A stretch of 64,000 nt of DNA. Source: Salvia splendens (lineage: Eukaryota > Streptophyta > Magnoliopsida > Lamiales > Lamiaceae). Position numbers and translations under genes: made by a program. The DNA is taken from NCBI RefSeq assembly GCF_004379255.2, contig NC_056040.1:1178001-1242000 (forward strand). The letters run 5' to 3'. The number at the start of each line of letters is the position of its first letter. Positions within the stretch are counted from its first letter, which is position 1. Below the pieces are notes generated by a model. The model did no database searches. It worked only from the letters and a program-made list of their open reading frames with translations, and was not told the origin of the DNA. This document shows, in pieces, positions 1 to 11,470 of this stretch.

Positions 1-1363
1 GCATGTTTAATAGCATGAATCAGAAAAGTTGATATTGCATGCTTTTGTAGCTAACAGTTGCATCCAACTTAGCAATAATTTAATGACATAAATTGACTAC
101 AATGAAGGAATGAGGTGGAAAGCCTATCTAATCCTAGCTTTTATTGGTGATGGACCAACCAATAGAAGAATGCCACGTGTAAATTTTTAACTAGGAAGAA
201 ATGAAATATGCTTTATCCAAAGGCATCATATGGTATAGAAGTATCAACTATAAACTAGAAGGGTCTCTGCAATTCTGGAGACTGGAGAGGAGTCACTGAA
301 TATTGACCACTTTATATGGGAGAGACAAAAAATAAAATTTCAAAAATGTACAACATATACTAAAGGAAAATGAAATGTCTTTGCTTGTCATTTAGTTGGC
401 ATCACAATCAACTTTATATAAAACATTAGTAATTTAGATAAAAAGATGTATCATTTAGGAAATTTTACCAAATTATCAAGCCGTTTGAGAGACACTAACC
501 TCATGTATTTGTTCTTTTGAAAGCTAATAAGAAGAGATGATTAATCAATAGGATAAACTCTACACGTATTGTGTTATTCAAAAGTATCATAAACTTTGGA
601 ATATTCGAAAAAGTTATGCCCTTTAAAAAATATGAGAATAAATACCATTTTCATAAAATAAAGTAAATTATAGGACTATATATACTACTATTATTTAGCG
701 AGATCTTATAGACATAATCTTATCTAGTAGTACTACTACTGTGTAGATTTTAAATAAATTAAGTTATTTATATAAAGGAGTGAGATCTTATCTAGTACAA
801 CTCACTACAAGTCTAGTATAAAGATTTTAAATAAATAAAATTATTTGTATATACAAGTGAGATCTTATAGACACATTCTTATCTAGTACTAGTAGTACTT
901 TGTAGATGATCACACATTTTATTCATGTGACTAACATGATATACTAAAATATTTATATTTTTATTAAGCAATTTAATAAGATGACATGTTACTATTTTGA
1001 AAATAATAGTAAAGCAATTTAAACATTTTTATATTTCTTTATTTATTACTTTAAATTATTTTCTTTATTCATTTAATACAATCAATCACTTGTTCTTTGT
1101 GTTTAAACACATTAACCAATAGTTTCTAAAATTATGTGTTATTTTACATACAATGTATTTATAGTATGGTCATAGAACTGCAAGACCGTCGTGGCTCAAC
1201 AATGCGAACTAATAATGATCATCTACATCACCAAAGTTCAACAAGTGAGCGTAAGACACAGGTAATCACGCGCAGGTCACACAACTAAGATCGATCCACT
1301 TGTTTTCTATTTTCATAGAAATTTATCATACAGAAGTATGAACTTGTAGAACACGTCATGTTC
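1..1363. other. AT-rich intergenic region
   Basis: No open frame with recognisable protein similarity and no RNA gene was seen. The stretch is AT-rich spacer. It contains a degenerate triplicated repeat (about 700-915) and ends at the target-site duplication of a SINE. Confidence 0.6.
700..915. repeat. Degenerate tandem repeat, three copies of about 80 bp
   Basis: Three successive blocks start with gagatcttat (near 700, 782 and 860). Each continues through a ctagta-rich stretch, and the first two also share a segment of type gattttaaataaat. The copies have diverged by small indels. Confidence 0.6.
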
Positions 1364-1560
1364 AAGTAAGACTGTATCTCACCAACGGGTTGTAGCGCAG
1401 TTGGCAGCGCAGAGCTATGGTGAACTTGAGGTCACGGGTTCAAACCCCACTACCCGTTGGGAGACTTTCGACCTTCCACAAGCCCGGTCGAGCAGGATTA
1501 ATCTGATTCTGCCGAAGCCGGATTCGGAACACCTGTGGTAAAAAAAAAGTAAGACCGTAT
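1364..1560 (+). mobile_element. tRNA-derived SINE with target-site duplication
   Basis: A tRNA-like head with a box A-like stretch (gtagcgcagttggc, from about 1392) and a good box B (ggttcaaacc, 1437-1446) is followed by a non-tRNA body and a short A tail at 1540-1548. The unit is flanked by a 14-bp direct repeat with one mismatch (1364-1377 and 1547-1560, type aagtaagacYgtat). Pol III promoter, A tail and target-site duplication together are diagnostic of a SINE. I did not match it to a named family. It sits about 200 bp upstream of the DUF1279 gene. Confidence 0.8.
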
Positions 1561-1761
1561 GTCACGTGGGAAGTAGTGAGTACTTTGTTTAGGTATATTA
1601 GGGGGAAAATCTTTTTTTCTTTAATTTATTTGAGAAAATTCCACTATATTCATTAAAAAATTCTGCCCGTTTTTACAATTACTCTCATTTCCCAAAAATT
1701 AAACCTTTTCTAAAACCCTAATTCGCTTCCCTCTCACTCCAGATTCAATTTCACTGCTAAA

Positions 1762-2099
1762 ATGGCTGCGAGATTCAAAGAGCTAATAAAAAAATACGGC
1801 AAGGTAGGAATCGTGGTGCATTGCTCGGTCTCCGCCGCCTCAGTTTCCGGCCTCTACCCGCGATGAACAACAACGTCGATGTCGAGTCCGTGCTGGAGGG
1901 GATCGGATTGCCTAATCAGCTCCCGGAAACTGCGGCGAGAGAGAAGAATCGGACGACGGCGTCGAGCGGCGGCGCTCTGGCTATGGCGATCCTGCTTAAT
2001 AAGGCGCTCTTTCCGGTCAGGGTGCCGATCACGTTGGCCGTAACGCCGGCGGTGGCGCGGTTTTTGGCGAGGCGGAATCTGATCAGTAAAAGCGGATGA
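1762..2099 (+). pseudogene. DUF1279 (FAM210-like) small protein gene, frameshifted
   Basis: The ATG at 1762 opens a frame with the typical start of plant DUF1279 proteins (motif YGKVGIVVH, then SAASVSGLY), but it stops at TGA 1864-1866 after 34 codons. Directly afterwards the frame at 1863-2099 encodes the rest: NNNVDVESVLEGIGLP, an Ala/Gly-rich hydrophobic segment, and the end RFLARRNLISKSG. The two halves need one extra base between 1857 and 1863. Family members are about 110 aa with a membrane segment, often organellar, of uncertain biochemical role. No intron could bridge the shift. A second start at 1863 could give a truncated protein. It is either a recent pseudogene or a one-base sequence error; the rest of the frame is undecayed, which keeps error likely. 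Confidence 0.75.
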
Positions 2100-2474
2100 A
2101 TGAATCGTGTTGCGAAAAAATAGCGATGCAGCCTCGATATTTGATTTGTTGAATCTGAGAAGAATGGTTTTTTGTTGATTTGATTCTGAAGATTGGATGG
2201 TTTTGATGATTAATTTCAAGTTTCTTAGCCTCTGCTTGTTGCTGGATTTGGATTACAAACTCCGATTCAAATGAAGAATTTTATTTTGGCACGAAGAATA
2301 AAAAATTAATGTTTAAATTATTTTGGCACAAAGAAATTAAGAAAGTGATGTAAATTAAAAAATTGATTTTTAGAGGATAACGTGAATTAAAAGACTTGAT
2401 CGAGTTTACCTTGATATAGAAAACAGAATTAGAATTTACCTTGATATAGAAAAAAGAAATAGAATAGATTATTA
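2100..2474. other. 3' flank of the DUF1279 gene
   Basis: Probable 3' UTR followed by AT-rich spacer with a short direct repeat of type gaatttaccttgatatagaaaa near 2403 and 2431. It ends in the TTA target site (2472-2474) of the next element. Confidence 0.5.
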
Positions 2475-3569
2475 GGACATCCACAACGCTGGCACTAAAC
2501 CGTCCTTTAATCGTCCCTTAAATTACTATTCGCGGGCCCCATTGTACTTTTTTACTTCATCCCTTAACTAAGGGACGGAACCTGCAACCCTCCGTCCCTT
2601 AAATTACTATTCATTCAATCATTTTTTATTTTTATTTCCAGCCAAATTCAATTAAAAAAAACACTTCATTAAAAATAAAATAAAATTACAACATAAAATA
2701 AAAATACAACTTAAAATTCAAAAAAATAAAAAAAGACATAATTAAAATCCTAAAAAAATAAAAATGACATAATTTAAAATACAATTTTATAGAAAATAAA
2801 AAAACTACTCCGCCGGCGAATCATCCCCCGAAGGCGGTGGAGGTGCACTGAAGCCGTGAGGAGGCGGAATGCCAAGTTGTGCTGCCGTAAACGTAATTCC
2901 GTTAAGTCAGGCTTGGTATTGGGCGGGCGTCATGCGGAAGTGTCCGCCATTGTGGCGGTCATGTACATGGCCATAAGGGAGTTGGGGGTCCCCCCGAGCC
3001 CGAGCACGCCTGGCTTGATGCGGGAAGTGTCCGCCATTGTGGCGGTCATGTACATGCTCCCCTAGTCGCCGAAAGCGTTGAGATCCCACCCGCCGGAGCC
3101 GCCACCGCCGGAGTTTCCGTCTCCGGACATTTTGTGATGAGATGTTAGATGAAAATTGGAGATGATTTGAGAGATGATTTGGGAAGAATAGATATGTAGT
3201 TGTGTGTGAAATGAGGATGAATTAAGAGTATTTATAGAGTAAAAAAATAAAAAACGGCTATAAACGGTAATATTATCGTTTTTAATTTTTATTTATTATT
3301 ATTTTTATTTAATTTGATTTTTTTTAAAAAAAATGAATTATTGCATCAGCGTGACGGTGCCCACTCGTGGGCCGGCGAGTGGGCGTCACGCATGGTGCTG
3401 GGGCGTGCCACGTCGCCTTGGCGCGTGGCGAGACGTCTCGCCATTCGTCATGCCGTGACAGAACACGGAACGGGCTGGGGACGAGACGGGGCGCCGCAAC
3501 GCGTCACGCCGCCGTCCCATCCCTTCGTGGCGGAATACGGGCCACCCGCGTAACGCGTTGCGAGTGGCC
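2475..3569. mobile_element. Non-autonomous PIF/Harbinger-like element (about 1.1 kb)
   Basis: The element is flanked by TTA on both sides (2472-2474 and 3570-3572), the TWA target typical of PIF/Harbinger. The ends form an imperfect inverted repeat: GGACATCCACAACGC on the left against GGCCACTCGCAACGC read from the right. The interior is AT-rich with GC-rich ends. On the minus strand around 2840-3130 it keeps fragments of the transposon ORF1 start (GGWDLNAFGD, followed by a stop) and end (MTATMADTSR), joined across a deletion. It is a deletion derivative of the same family as the element at 55078-56925 and encodes no transposase. Confidence 0.78.
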
Positions 3570-3572
3570 TTA

Positions 3573-4218
3573 GCTAGCTTGCTTAAATATCTAAATTGTA
3601 GAACGTTATGATTGAACTTGAATAATGGAACACTATGATTGAACCTGAATATAATGGAGTTTTCCGGTGGTGGGTCGGTCGTCTTTCCGACCTCACTTGA
3701 ATCCACCATTGATGACGACAACAATAATAATGATACACTTGTAGGTCAAAAGAATTGAATTTCAGTAAAATTGGAATTTCAGCACAAAACAATAGTAAAA
3801 ATAAAAGAATGTCTAAATTTCATTACTGGTCCAATTGTATTTTGTTTCATAGTATAATGAGTTGAGCAAGCAGAAGCAGAAACAAACAATCTGAATTTTA
3901 CAACAAAAAACCTCAAGTTCTTGTAAAAAAAATTGACTGCCCTCACCCTTTTCCACCTCCTGCAGCTTACCTAACAACAGAAACAAAGTACAGTCGACGA
4001 AGACGAAGAAATCGCAAAGAGCAATGAAATTGAATCCTCAAAACTATGGCAAACAGATGGATCAACTTTTCAGTCGATTCACAAATTTTTGCAACTGGAT
4101 GAGTGAATCCTTGCGGATTTCTCAAACCATCGAACATGGTACCAATGTCTCGAGTTAAGGCGTGCTATGCTTGACGTAGCACTTCAATAGTTTCGCACAG
4201 AATACCTTAAGACTACTG
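3573..4218. other. Spacer and probable UBC23 3' UTR
   Basis: A short direct repeat lies near 3600-3655. From about 3840 the sequence is likely 3' UTR and terminator of the minus-strand UBC23 gene. No other gene was seen. Confidence 0.5.
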
Positions 4219-7200
4219 CTATGACTGTGCCAGATGCTCGAATTCTTGACACTCAGCTCCAACATCATTCAGAGCAGATACGAGTTTCGGTAACACTTTA
4301 GCAAGCATTAGCTTGAAACCAACTGAATTCGAGTTGGTTATACTATCACCGGCAGAGGCATCTTTTGCAAGCGAGCCAATGAGGTTCCCTTTCATGTAAG
4401 CATCACATGCCTTGAGAATGTAAGAGCCACGCTTCCTGAAATGCTCCAGAACAAGCTCTTCGAAATCCTGCAAACAATTGGTGTCATTACATTGCAACAA
4501 AATTCCCAGCATTCTAATGAAAGCACCTACAAGCATTGTAAAACGAAGAAAGCAGGAAGGCAATAATGCACTGTAATTGGAAGTACGGACGTGGGGAGAT
4601 AAGGACAGTGTATACTATATCGAAAAAGATCTCCAAACAAGAAATAAAAAGTGGGAAGACTATGAGGAAGTGTTGAATTAATCACCTTTGGGGGCCTCCG
4701 CATCAGATACATCATCATCTTACAATTCAATAAAAATGTATTCTCATTGTAGGACAGAGAATTTTTCTCCCCTTCGGCTGTTCCAACTTGTTTGTCATAT
4801 CCAGCTTCATTGAAATATGGCTTTGCATTTAATACTAGGCCTTGGAGTGAAACCAGTACTTGAAGAATGCTCGATGTTGAAGGATCCCAGACCTCATTTC
4901 CTCTACCTGTCCACGTATTCAATAGACTGAGGCAAACCTTTCCTTCCTCGTATAAATTTGGATTTATTCTCCATCCTCCAGAGTGGTAGTATGCAGACTG
5001 CAGAAGAATACAATCAGATTATCATTAACGTGCATAAAAAATTCATGCTTCAGGCAAAAAAAATGTACCACCATAAAGAAAAAACATATATAAGTAGAAG
5101 TTTTCGTACAGGAGGAACATCTGGATATTCTGGAGGAAGGTGAAAATCGAAGAAGAAAAGCCCGTCTTGGTAAGGAGTCCCATAAGCTCCAACTATCACA
5201 GCCCTCAATAAATCCATTCTATCTTCATAGACGCGTACATATATACCCTCTGATTACCAGTAACTGAGGTTATAAAGACAGCTTCCAATATGATCACAAA
5301 GATTAACATCTTAGAGAATCAGGAGCATACCCGGCAGATTATTTTGAAGAATGTCCCAATCTTGTTGAACTTTCTTGAGCCACTTCCTGGCGGAATTATT
5401 CTGCAAGATGTTATAAAAGGATTTATCACTCGAATTTCAGAGAAATAACTGACAAGATTTTTAAAGGTTGTCCTGGGTAACCTCGAAACTAATACACAAA
5501 TTATTTACATTCTGATATTGCGTGACCAGCATGACTAGGAAGTACGAACCTGATTCTGTGAACCAAGAAAGTTATGGTCTAAAGGATCTCTAACTATATC
5601 GAAACCTTTGAATGTTGAAATAAACTCTTCACGTTCAGAAGCATTCGATTCTGGAGGTTTTAAGTTACATAACGTCTCAGCGATTTCTAACAGATCAGAG
5701 GCCTCTGCAGCCTCATGATCCTCCTCCTCGCATTTAGTTAGCTTAGCAAGGCGTTCATCAATATCATGCTGTTTATGAGAGCTTGATCCACCGTCATGAT
5801 CTTTAGCTTCAGGTTGAAGAACATCTTCATTTTGTATATCTATCTCTGACGGGTCAGAATTTTTCTGTCCCCTGGAAAATATTCCAGAGGCTAGTCTAGT
5901 CATAAAACCAATTGCAGCTAGGGGAAGTGAAAGAGCTCCATTCTTTCCAGAATTTTCTGCATTAATGGTTTCATCTTCAATTTCAGGCTTGCTGTCTACT
6001 GCATTTTCCATCCCATGGTCCTAAAAATTTCAAACATACATATTTAAATAAATAGAGAAAATCTTCCATAGGAACAACATTGATGATAATAACTTGTAAT
6101 AGATTGCATATTGAAGCCAAACACAGTGTTTGCTATGCAGAGATTTAGATATTATAAAGCAGCAAAAGAAACAGTTACATAGGTCATCGAATCAAATATC
6201 CATTAATTTTCAGAGTTTCAGGCCACTGAAATCAAATTTAATGTTTGCTCTGGGGCTATTCCGAAACACTCACTTCACCATATTGTATTTTCTTATACCC
6301 CAGTTACATAGGAGAAAGACTCAAAGACTCCATTTGTTAGCACTGAGGTAACTAATACAACTCCTTTGGATCCCGTAGAAGAGAAAAGTAGGCATTAAGA
6401 ATTTGTAGAAAACTTATATGCTTGAGAATTTATATTATCAAATACTCTCGATTCATGTACTAAGTATCTATACTAAACCTCTTAAACTTTCTTAGTGTAT
6501 AGTTTCACTGGCAATTGCTTTGTGCCGTACCAGGGTCCGACAGCCTTAAATTAAAGCCTCAAAGAAGGGATTGAACAACAATTTATGATGCTGGCAAATA
6601 TAGTCAACTACTGGATGAATCAAATATAGCTAATAACCTTTACCTCGGGATTATTGACACTGTCTGTGTCATCTTCAACTGTTTCCCAGCTAGCTGCATC
6701 ATCGCCATCACTTCCAGCAGCAATGGACTCATCATCATCCCGGCCAACAACATATATCGCCTGAGGACCAACCTGATATGCCAATAAAGTTTTACATTAA
6801 GGTAGAGTTCACAAAAAAGAACAAGAACACTGTTAGCATGAAGTATTTTTTGTAAAAAAAGAAGTAGAACTGTAGAACAAAGATATTCATGTATCCTCTG
6901 GAAAAGAAATACCGTTGATATCATTCCATCAGCCCATGTGACTTCTATATCACCATCTCTCAAACCTGTGATGTTCCCGACCCAAGAGAGGTCAGCAAAT
7001 TCAGTAGATTCATCATGATTAAGTGTGGTTTCAGTACTTCCACATCCATAATGCTCCCCATTTTCTTGTTTCAGCTCGTCCGGATGAGTTAGTGCCATGT
7101 TTTCAACAGAATGCACAAGAGAATCCATTTGGTCTGGTAGAGAAATAGGTGACAGCCTAACAACTACATCTCCATAACAATAATCGTAATCAGGGTGCCC

Positions 7201-8958
7201 CTCTAGCTCATAAACACTCACCATTTCCTCTTTATCAAATTCTCTAGGGTCCTCCACCCTTGCAACAGGCTTCAACCACCTAACACAGGCGGTCCGGTCT
7301 TTTGCATCGACACTTTTTATAACCCCAACTCGTCTGGTCTCAACAGCATCATCACTGTCAGCAGCTTTTTCCACAACATACTGTTCTGCAACAAATTCAT
7401 GATCACCAGGACTATCAATAGGAATTAAAGATGTTGAATCCAGGTCACATTTTATCTTGCCATCCTGCCAGACAACATCAACTTTTGTACTGGTGTTGCA
7501 AATTAAGAGAGCCCTTTCAAAATTTTCTAATTTCTTTCGGGATTTCTTGTCCTTTCTAACCACCACTTTACGCAACTTCTTGCGATGAAGGAGAACTTCC
7601 TTTGAAGCTGGCACTGAACTATTGCTTGAATCTTCGGCGAAGGTCTTATTTTCTTTTGATGTTTCACCATTTTGGCCAGTTGAAGCGACTAAATCATTTC
7701 CAATAGATTTATTATTCTCAGATGATTGCTCCGTAGTGGCCATTTCTGCATCAGAATCATCACCTGTTTCAGTAAATTCATGCTCACTCTTAGTAGAATC
7801 ATGGGAATCAGCTTTGTCTGATCCCTTGTTCAAGGTTGTAACTGTTGACTCCTTGGAGGACGGGAGTAGGCACCAATCTCCCAACTGCCAATTTGTATGT
7901 GCAAAACAAGATAGTAGTTTTAAGTTCTTAGGACTCTGCTCTTCAGCAGGAGTAGTAGCCGAATCAGGCCCATAACCAGCAGATGCAATCCAGTAAATGA
8001 ACACTGACCCTACAGTAACATTGATTACTGTACCTTGTACTTTGTTAGCTTTCCATGACCCAGATAACCACCGAGAATTCTTGAAAAGTGATGAAGAGCT
8101 TGACTGCACACGTTGACCTGGATAATACGGGAAATGTCCATCTTCTAGTATATTCTTTCCAACTGGTTTAAGATGGAGTGGGTCAGCTTTCATCACTCTG
8201 CAGACAGAACCATCATCAAACTGAACAGTAACATTATCAAAAACATCTTCAATTCTACCTAGCCAAGGCCCAAGAACTACATGATCCCCAATAGTGAAAT
8301 CTCTTATGCGCATCAGATCTCTGGATGCTTTATCCTTTATAACAGATCCATCATGTGTTAATAAATCGACATTGATATTCACATCCACCACTATACCTAT
8401 TTGGCCAGTTGGATCAGAAGCAGCAGCCACATAGTCTCCATGTAAAAATCCTCTATCAATAACTTCCACGTCGGTAGTAGTTTCTGTTGTTTCAGCCCCA
8501 TCCATCCAAAGCACCCTAACTTGGTCTGCAGTGAGTGGGTTGTTCTTAGAGTCATTACTTTCATTACTATCAACAGCATTCTCCCCAGAATTTTCGTCAT
8601 TTTCTAAATCACCTTCATCATTAGAACCTGCCTCATCATCCTTTTCATTATCAACTCCTCCCTCATCTTCATCTTCATCTTCATCTTCATCATCAGTTAT
8701 GCTGCTATCTGAATCTGAATCTGAATCCCCAGCAACTTCAGTCACTATCCCAATTTGAGTTTTTGTTTTGCATCTGACAACATCTTGTCTGTAGACGTAT
8801 GAGACATTCTGCAAGTTCTTCAGGATCTCATCAGGTTTATTATCATAGCTCATGTTTTGGTCACCACTACGTCCACAAGATGAAGAATTACTTTCTTCTG
8901 AGGTTGCTTTATGGTCAGTATTTGCATCCAGAATGCCAAATTTCTGCTCAGATTCCAT
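4219..8958 (-). CDS. UBC23: Ubiquitin-conjugating enzyme E2 23-like (UBE2O/PFU type)
   Basis: Seven coding exons on the minus strand: 8958-6913, 6772-6644, 6020-5550, 5400-5331, 5249-5110, 4997-4686 and 4467-4219. Phases agree and sum to 1138 aa, matching plant UBC23. The N-terminal two thirds hold the PFU/UBE2O beta-rich repeats (motifs YVYRQDVVRCK, DRGFLHGDYV, HVVLGPWLGRI, YYPGQRV, NWQLGDWCLLP), with an Asp/Glu tract near residues 88-125. The UBC fold lies near the C-terminus: NSARKWLKKVQQDWDIL, then YGTPYQDGLFFFDFHLP, the catalytic cysteine in EGKVCLSLLNTW (about Cys974), then GNEVWDPSTSS. Large E2/E3 hybrids of this type transfer ubiquitin directly to substrates; the Arabidopsis relative PHO2/UBC24 controls phosphate transport. 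This copy resembles UBC23 more than PHO2. A 5' UTR intron is predicted at 8959-9889. The gene is divergent from TRAPPC2L. Confidence 0.92.
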
Positions 8959-9965
8959 CTAGCAAATACAAAACATGGAGAAAGTCAAAAGATGTTTTTT
9001 TGTTGATAGGACATTTAAAAGCTTTTGCTTCTCATAATCTGTGACTTTCTCTAAATCCATTCATATATTATGATCCACTACGATATGTTATAGTCCTAAC
9101 CATGTAATTTGAAATAATTCTTCTTATAACTCCAAGTATCATCATCTCAAATGTTTAAAAAATGATATGTATTACCATTTAGTTGAGTTGGATTAGGGTA
9201 ATTATAAACCAGTTCAATACATTTTCCCCAAAGTGAGTGGGTTGAAAATGCCTCTCCCTATCTGAATTGTGATAAAGGTACCTAATGCCATGGCAACCTT
9301 ATTGAAGAAAAACGCATATCACTCAACAAGAAAGATATTCATAAGCCTAGCAGAATCAACTTCATCTGAAAGACATTGAAAGAACACAGCTACAATACAC
9401 TGTATACAAAAAATCATTTAGTTATGAATCGATTAAGCTCAAATCATCTTTTTTTTTTTCTTTTTCTTTAACTTCAAACTAACTCCACCCAATTAATTTA
9501 GTAATGAAATCAAATTAAACAGTCCTTAACTGGATGTGACTCTAATCACCACTACAAAGAAAAAATGCAAAAATCATCAGCTGTTTACAATGAAATTATG
9601 TACTAAGTACAACATAAATCCCTAGACCAGCTCCAAATTCATATACCAAAAAACTCTTTCTTTGCAGCTGAAGCTGAAACAGAAGAAACAAATACTCTTT
9701 CTTTTTCGAAAACAAGATCAGCCGACTCTATTCCGTACCAAAATACATTCACCAAAAATAAAACTATAAACATCCAGAAAAAATAGAAATTCAGAAATGG
9801 ATTATATAATTGTGAGAAGCGTCGATAAAATGGTTGTCGATCGATTGCACATCAAATTGAGGAATAGAGACAATAATGCTATCGATTACCTTAAAAATCG
9901 AGCTCACACAAAATTTTAATCGATTGAAAAAAGGAAGAAGAAAATCGAGCAGCTCTGTACGTCGA
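8959..9965 (-). other. UBC23 5' UTR intron and first non-coding exon
   Basis: The ATG at 8958 is immediately preceded by an acceptor (gctag on the minus strand). A good donor (taag/gtaatcg) at 9889-9890 gives a 5' UTR intron of about 930 bp and a non-coding exon from about 9890 to 9965. Confidence 0.55.
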
Positions 9966-11470
9966 TCTTATTAATTTAAGAAGAAATGTGTATATATATA
10001 TACGTCACGCGCCGCTTAATGATAATATATCGGTGAAGTCAAGGGCATTATTGGTAATGCGTGCCTTAGAAGCATATTTAGAGTTTTGATCACGAAATTT
10101 CGATTTTTCTGATTTTTAGTACGACAAACAATTCTAGTGAAATCGAAGTTGAGTAGCAAGCCTTGAATGCTAGTAATGTAGACAAAATGTTCGGTGAATT
10201 AAGGCTCAATATCTGGCGCGTATAATTGGCGCTTTCAGGCGAAGTATCTAAATTTACGTATTTGATTTTAACATGTCGACAAGTTATTCTCATTCATCTA
10301 GCACAACCTCGATTTGGTGGTGACTCTTTGTCATAAGGGAAATCTGGAAAATCTAAATTGTTTTTTAAGTTTTGAAAGACATACGACAATCAAATTTTGT
10401 TGGTGATAATTATCTCATTTAAAAATTTAAATTTACATTATTAGTGTCATATGTGACAAGTGGACTAGGATTAGGTCTATTATAGAGTTTGGATGTTATT
10501 AGTATTAGGGTAAAGGTTGATTGATTTTGTTAACTGAATTTATTTAAAAAATTGTCACATTCTTAAGATTATTTTTCCAGCATACACCATTTCATTTTTT
10601 AGAATAAAAAGGTCATGCAAATAAGTTTTTATCGATTGATATATCGATGTAACATTCGAAATTACACATTGAATGAGTATCAATATGTAATATTGGGTGA
10701 TCGGCGTGTAATTTGGGTAATTAATGTATAATTTCGGTTGTTACATCGATATTCTGATCATCAAAAACTTTTTACATAGTATTTTATTCTAAAAATGAAA
10801 TGGTAAGTATTTATTAAATGCTAATCACCTAGATGGGGACATATTTTCGGGTAAACGTCCCAACACTAGGACAAAAACGACCCTTAACCAATTATATTAT
10901 TTGCAATAATAAAATATAAGTGAATAAAAAATAAATTATAAAAGATAGTAAAGATATTCTCTTTATTTGGCTACCATATGTTATCCAATGATAACGTGAT
11001 CATGTTATTGAAGTAAGTAATATTCCCTGTACTTATTAAATTATATTTTTAATTAATTTATTTAGATTTAGATTGTTCAAACTTTAGCAGCTCATCACGA
11101 GAATAGTCATGAGTTTTAAAATCTTTTTTAACATAATATTAGCTGTTGTATGATTAAAGTAGTATTTTCCTGGAAAATCTTTGATATAATATCATTTTAA
11201 TAATTTTTTATTTTTTTACTTCTTGTATCTTGATATTTTGGAATTTGGACAAACGAATATGTAAAATTTAAGTATTTCTTAAATCAATAATTATTTAAAT
11301 TTCATTTACATGTAAAAACTAGAATAGTACCGAATGCGACAACTTCATAAAATATAGGGATCAGTTTGTAAATAATCAAATATATGGGGTCAAATATGTA
11401 AACCCTTCTAAACCTTCGATTTCATCTAAACAGCGAAGAATCTGAGCTGATTCCGCGGAGAATCAAAGCG
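9966..11470. other. Divergent intergenic region between UBC23 and TRAPPC2L
   Basis: About 1.5 kb shared upstream region of two divergently transcribed genes. It holds one palindromic MITE-like element (10586-10804) and AT-rich sequence. The TRAPPC2L 5' UTR probably begins near 11400. No coding sequence was recognised. Confidence 0.55.
10586..10804. mobile_element. Palindromic MITE (about 219 bp)
   Basis: The left arm starts accatttcattttttagaat and the right arm ends with its reverse complement (attctaaaaatgaaatggt). Similarity continues inward for about 65-70 bp to atatcgatgtaac on both arms. The flanks gave no clear target-site duplication, so the superfamily is unassigned. Confidence 0.7.

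Noticed and set aside
1383..1460. Possible tRNA gene
   Set aside because: No complete cloverleaf. The A/B boxes are followed by a SINE body, A tail and target duplication.
8640..8690. Ser-rich plus-strand frame at 8531-8758
   Set aside because: Shadow of the Asp/Glu-rich tract of UBC23 on the other strand.
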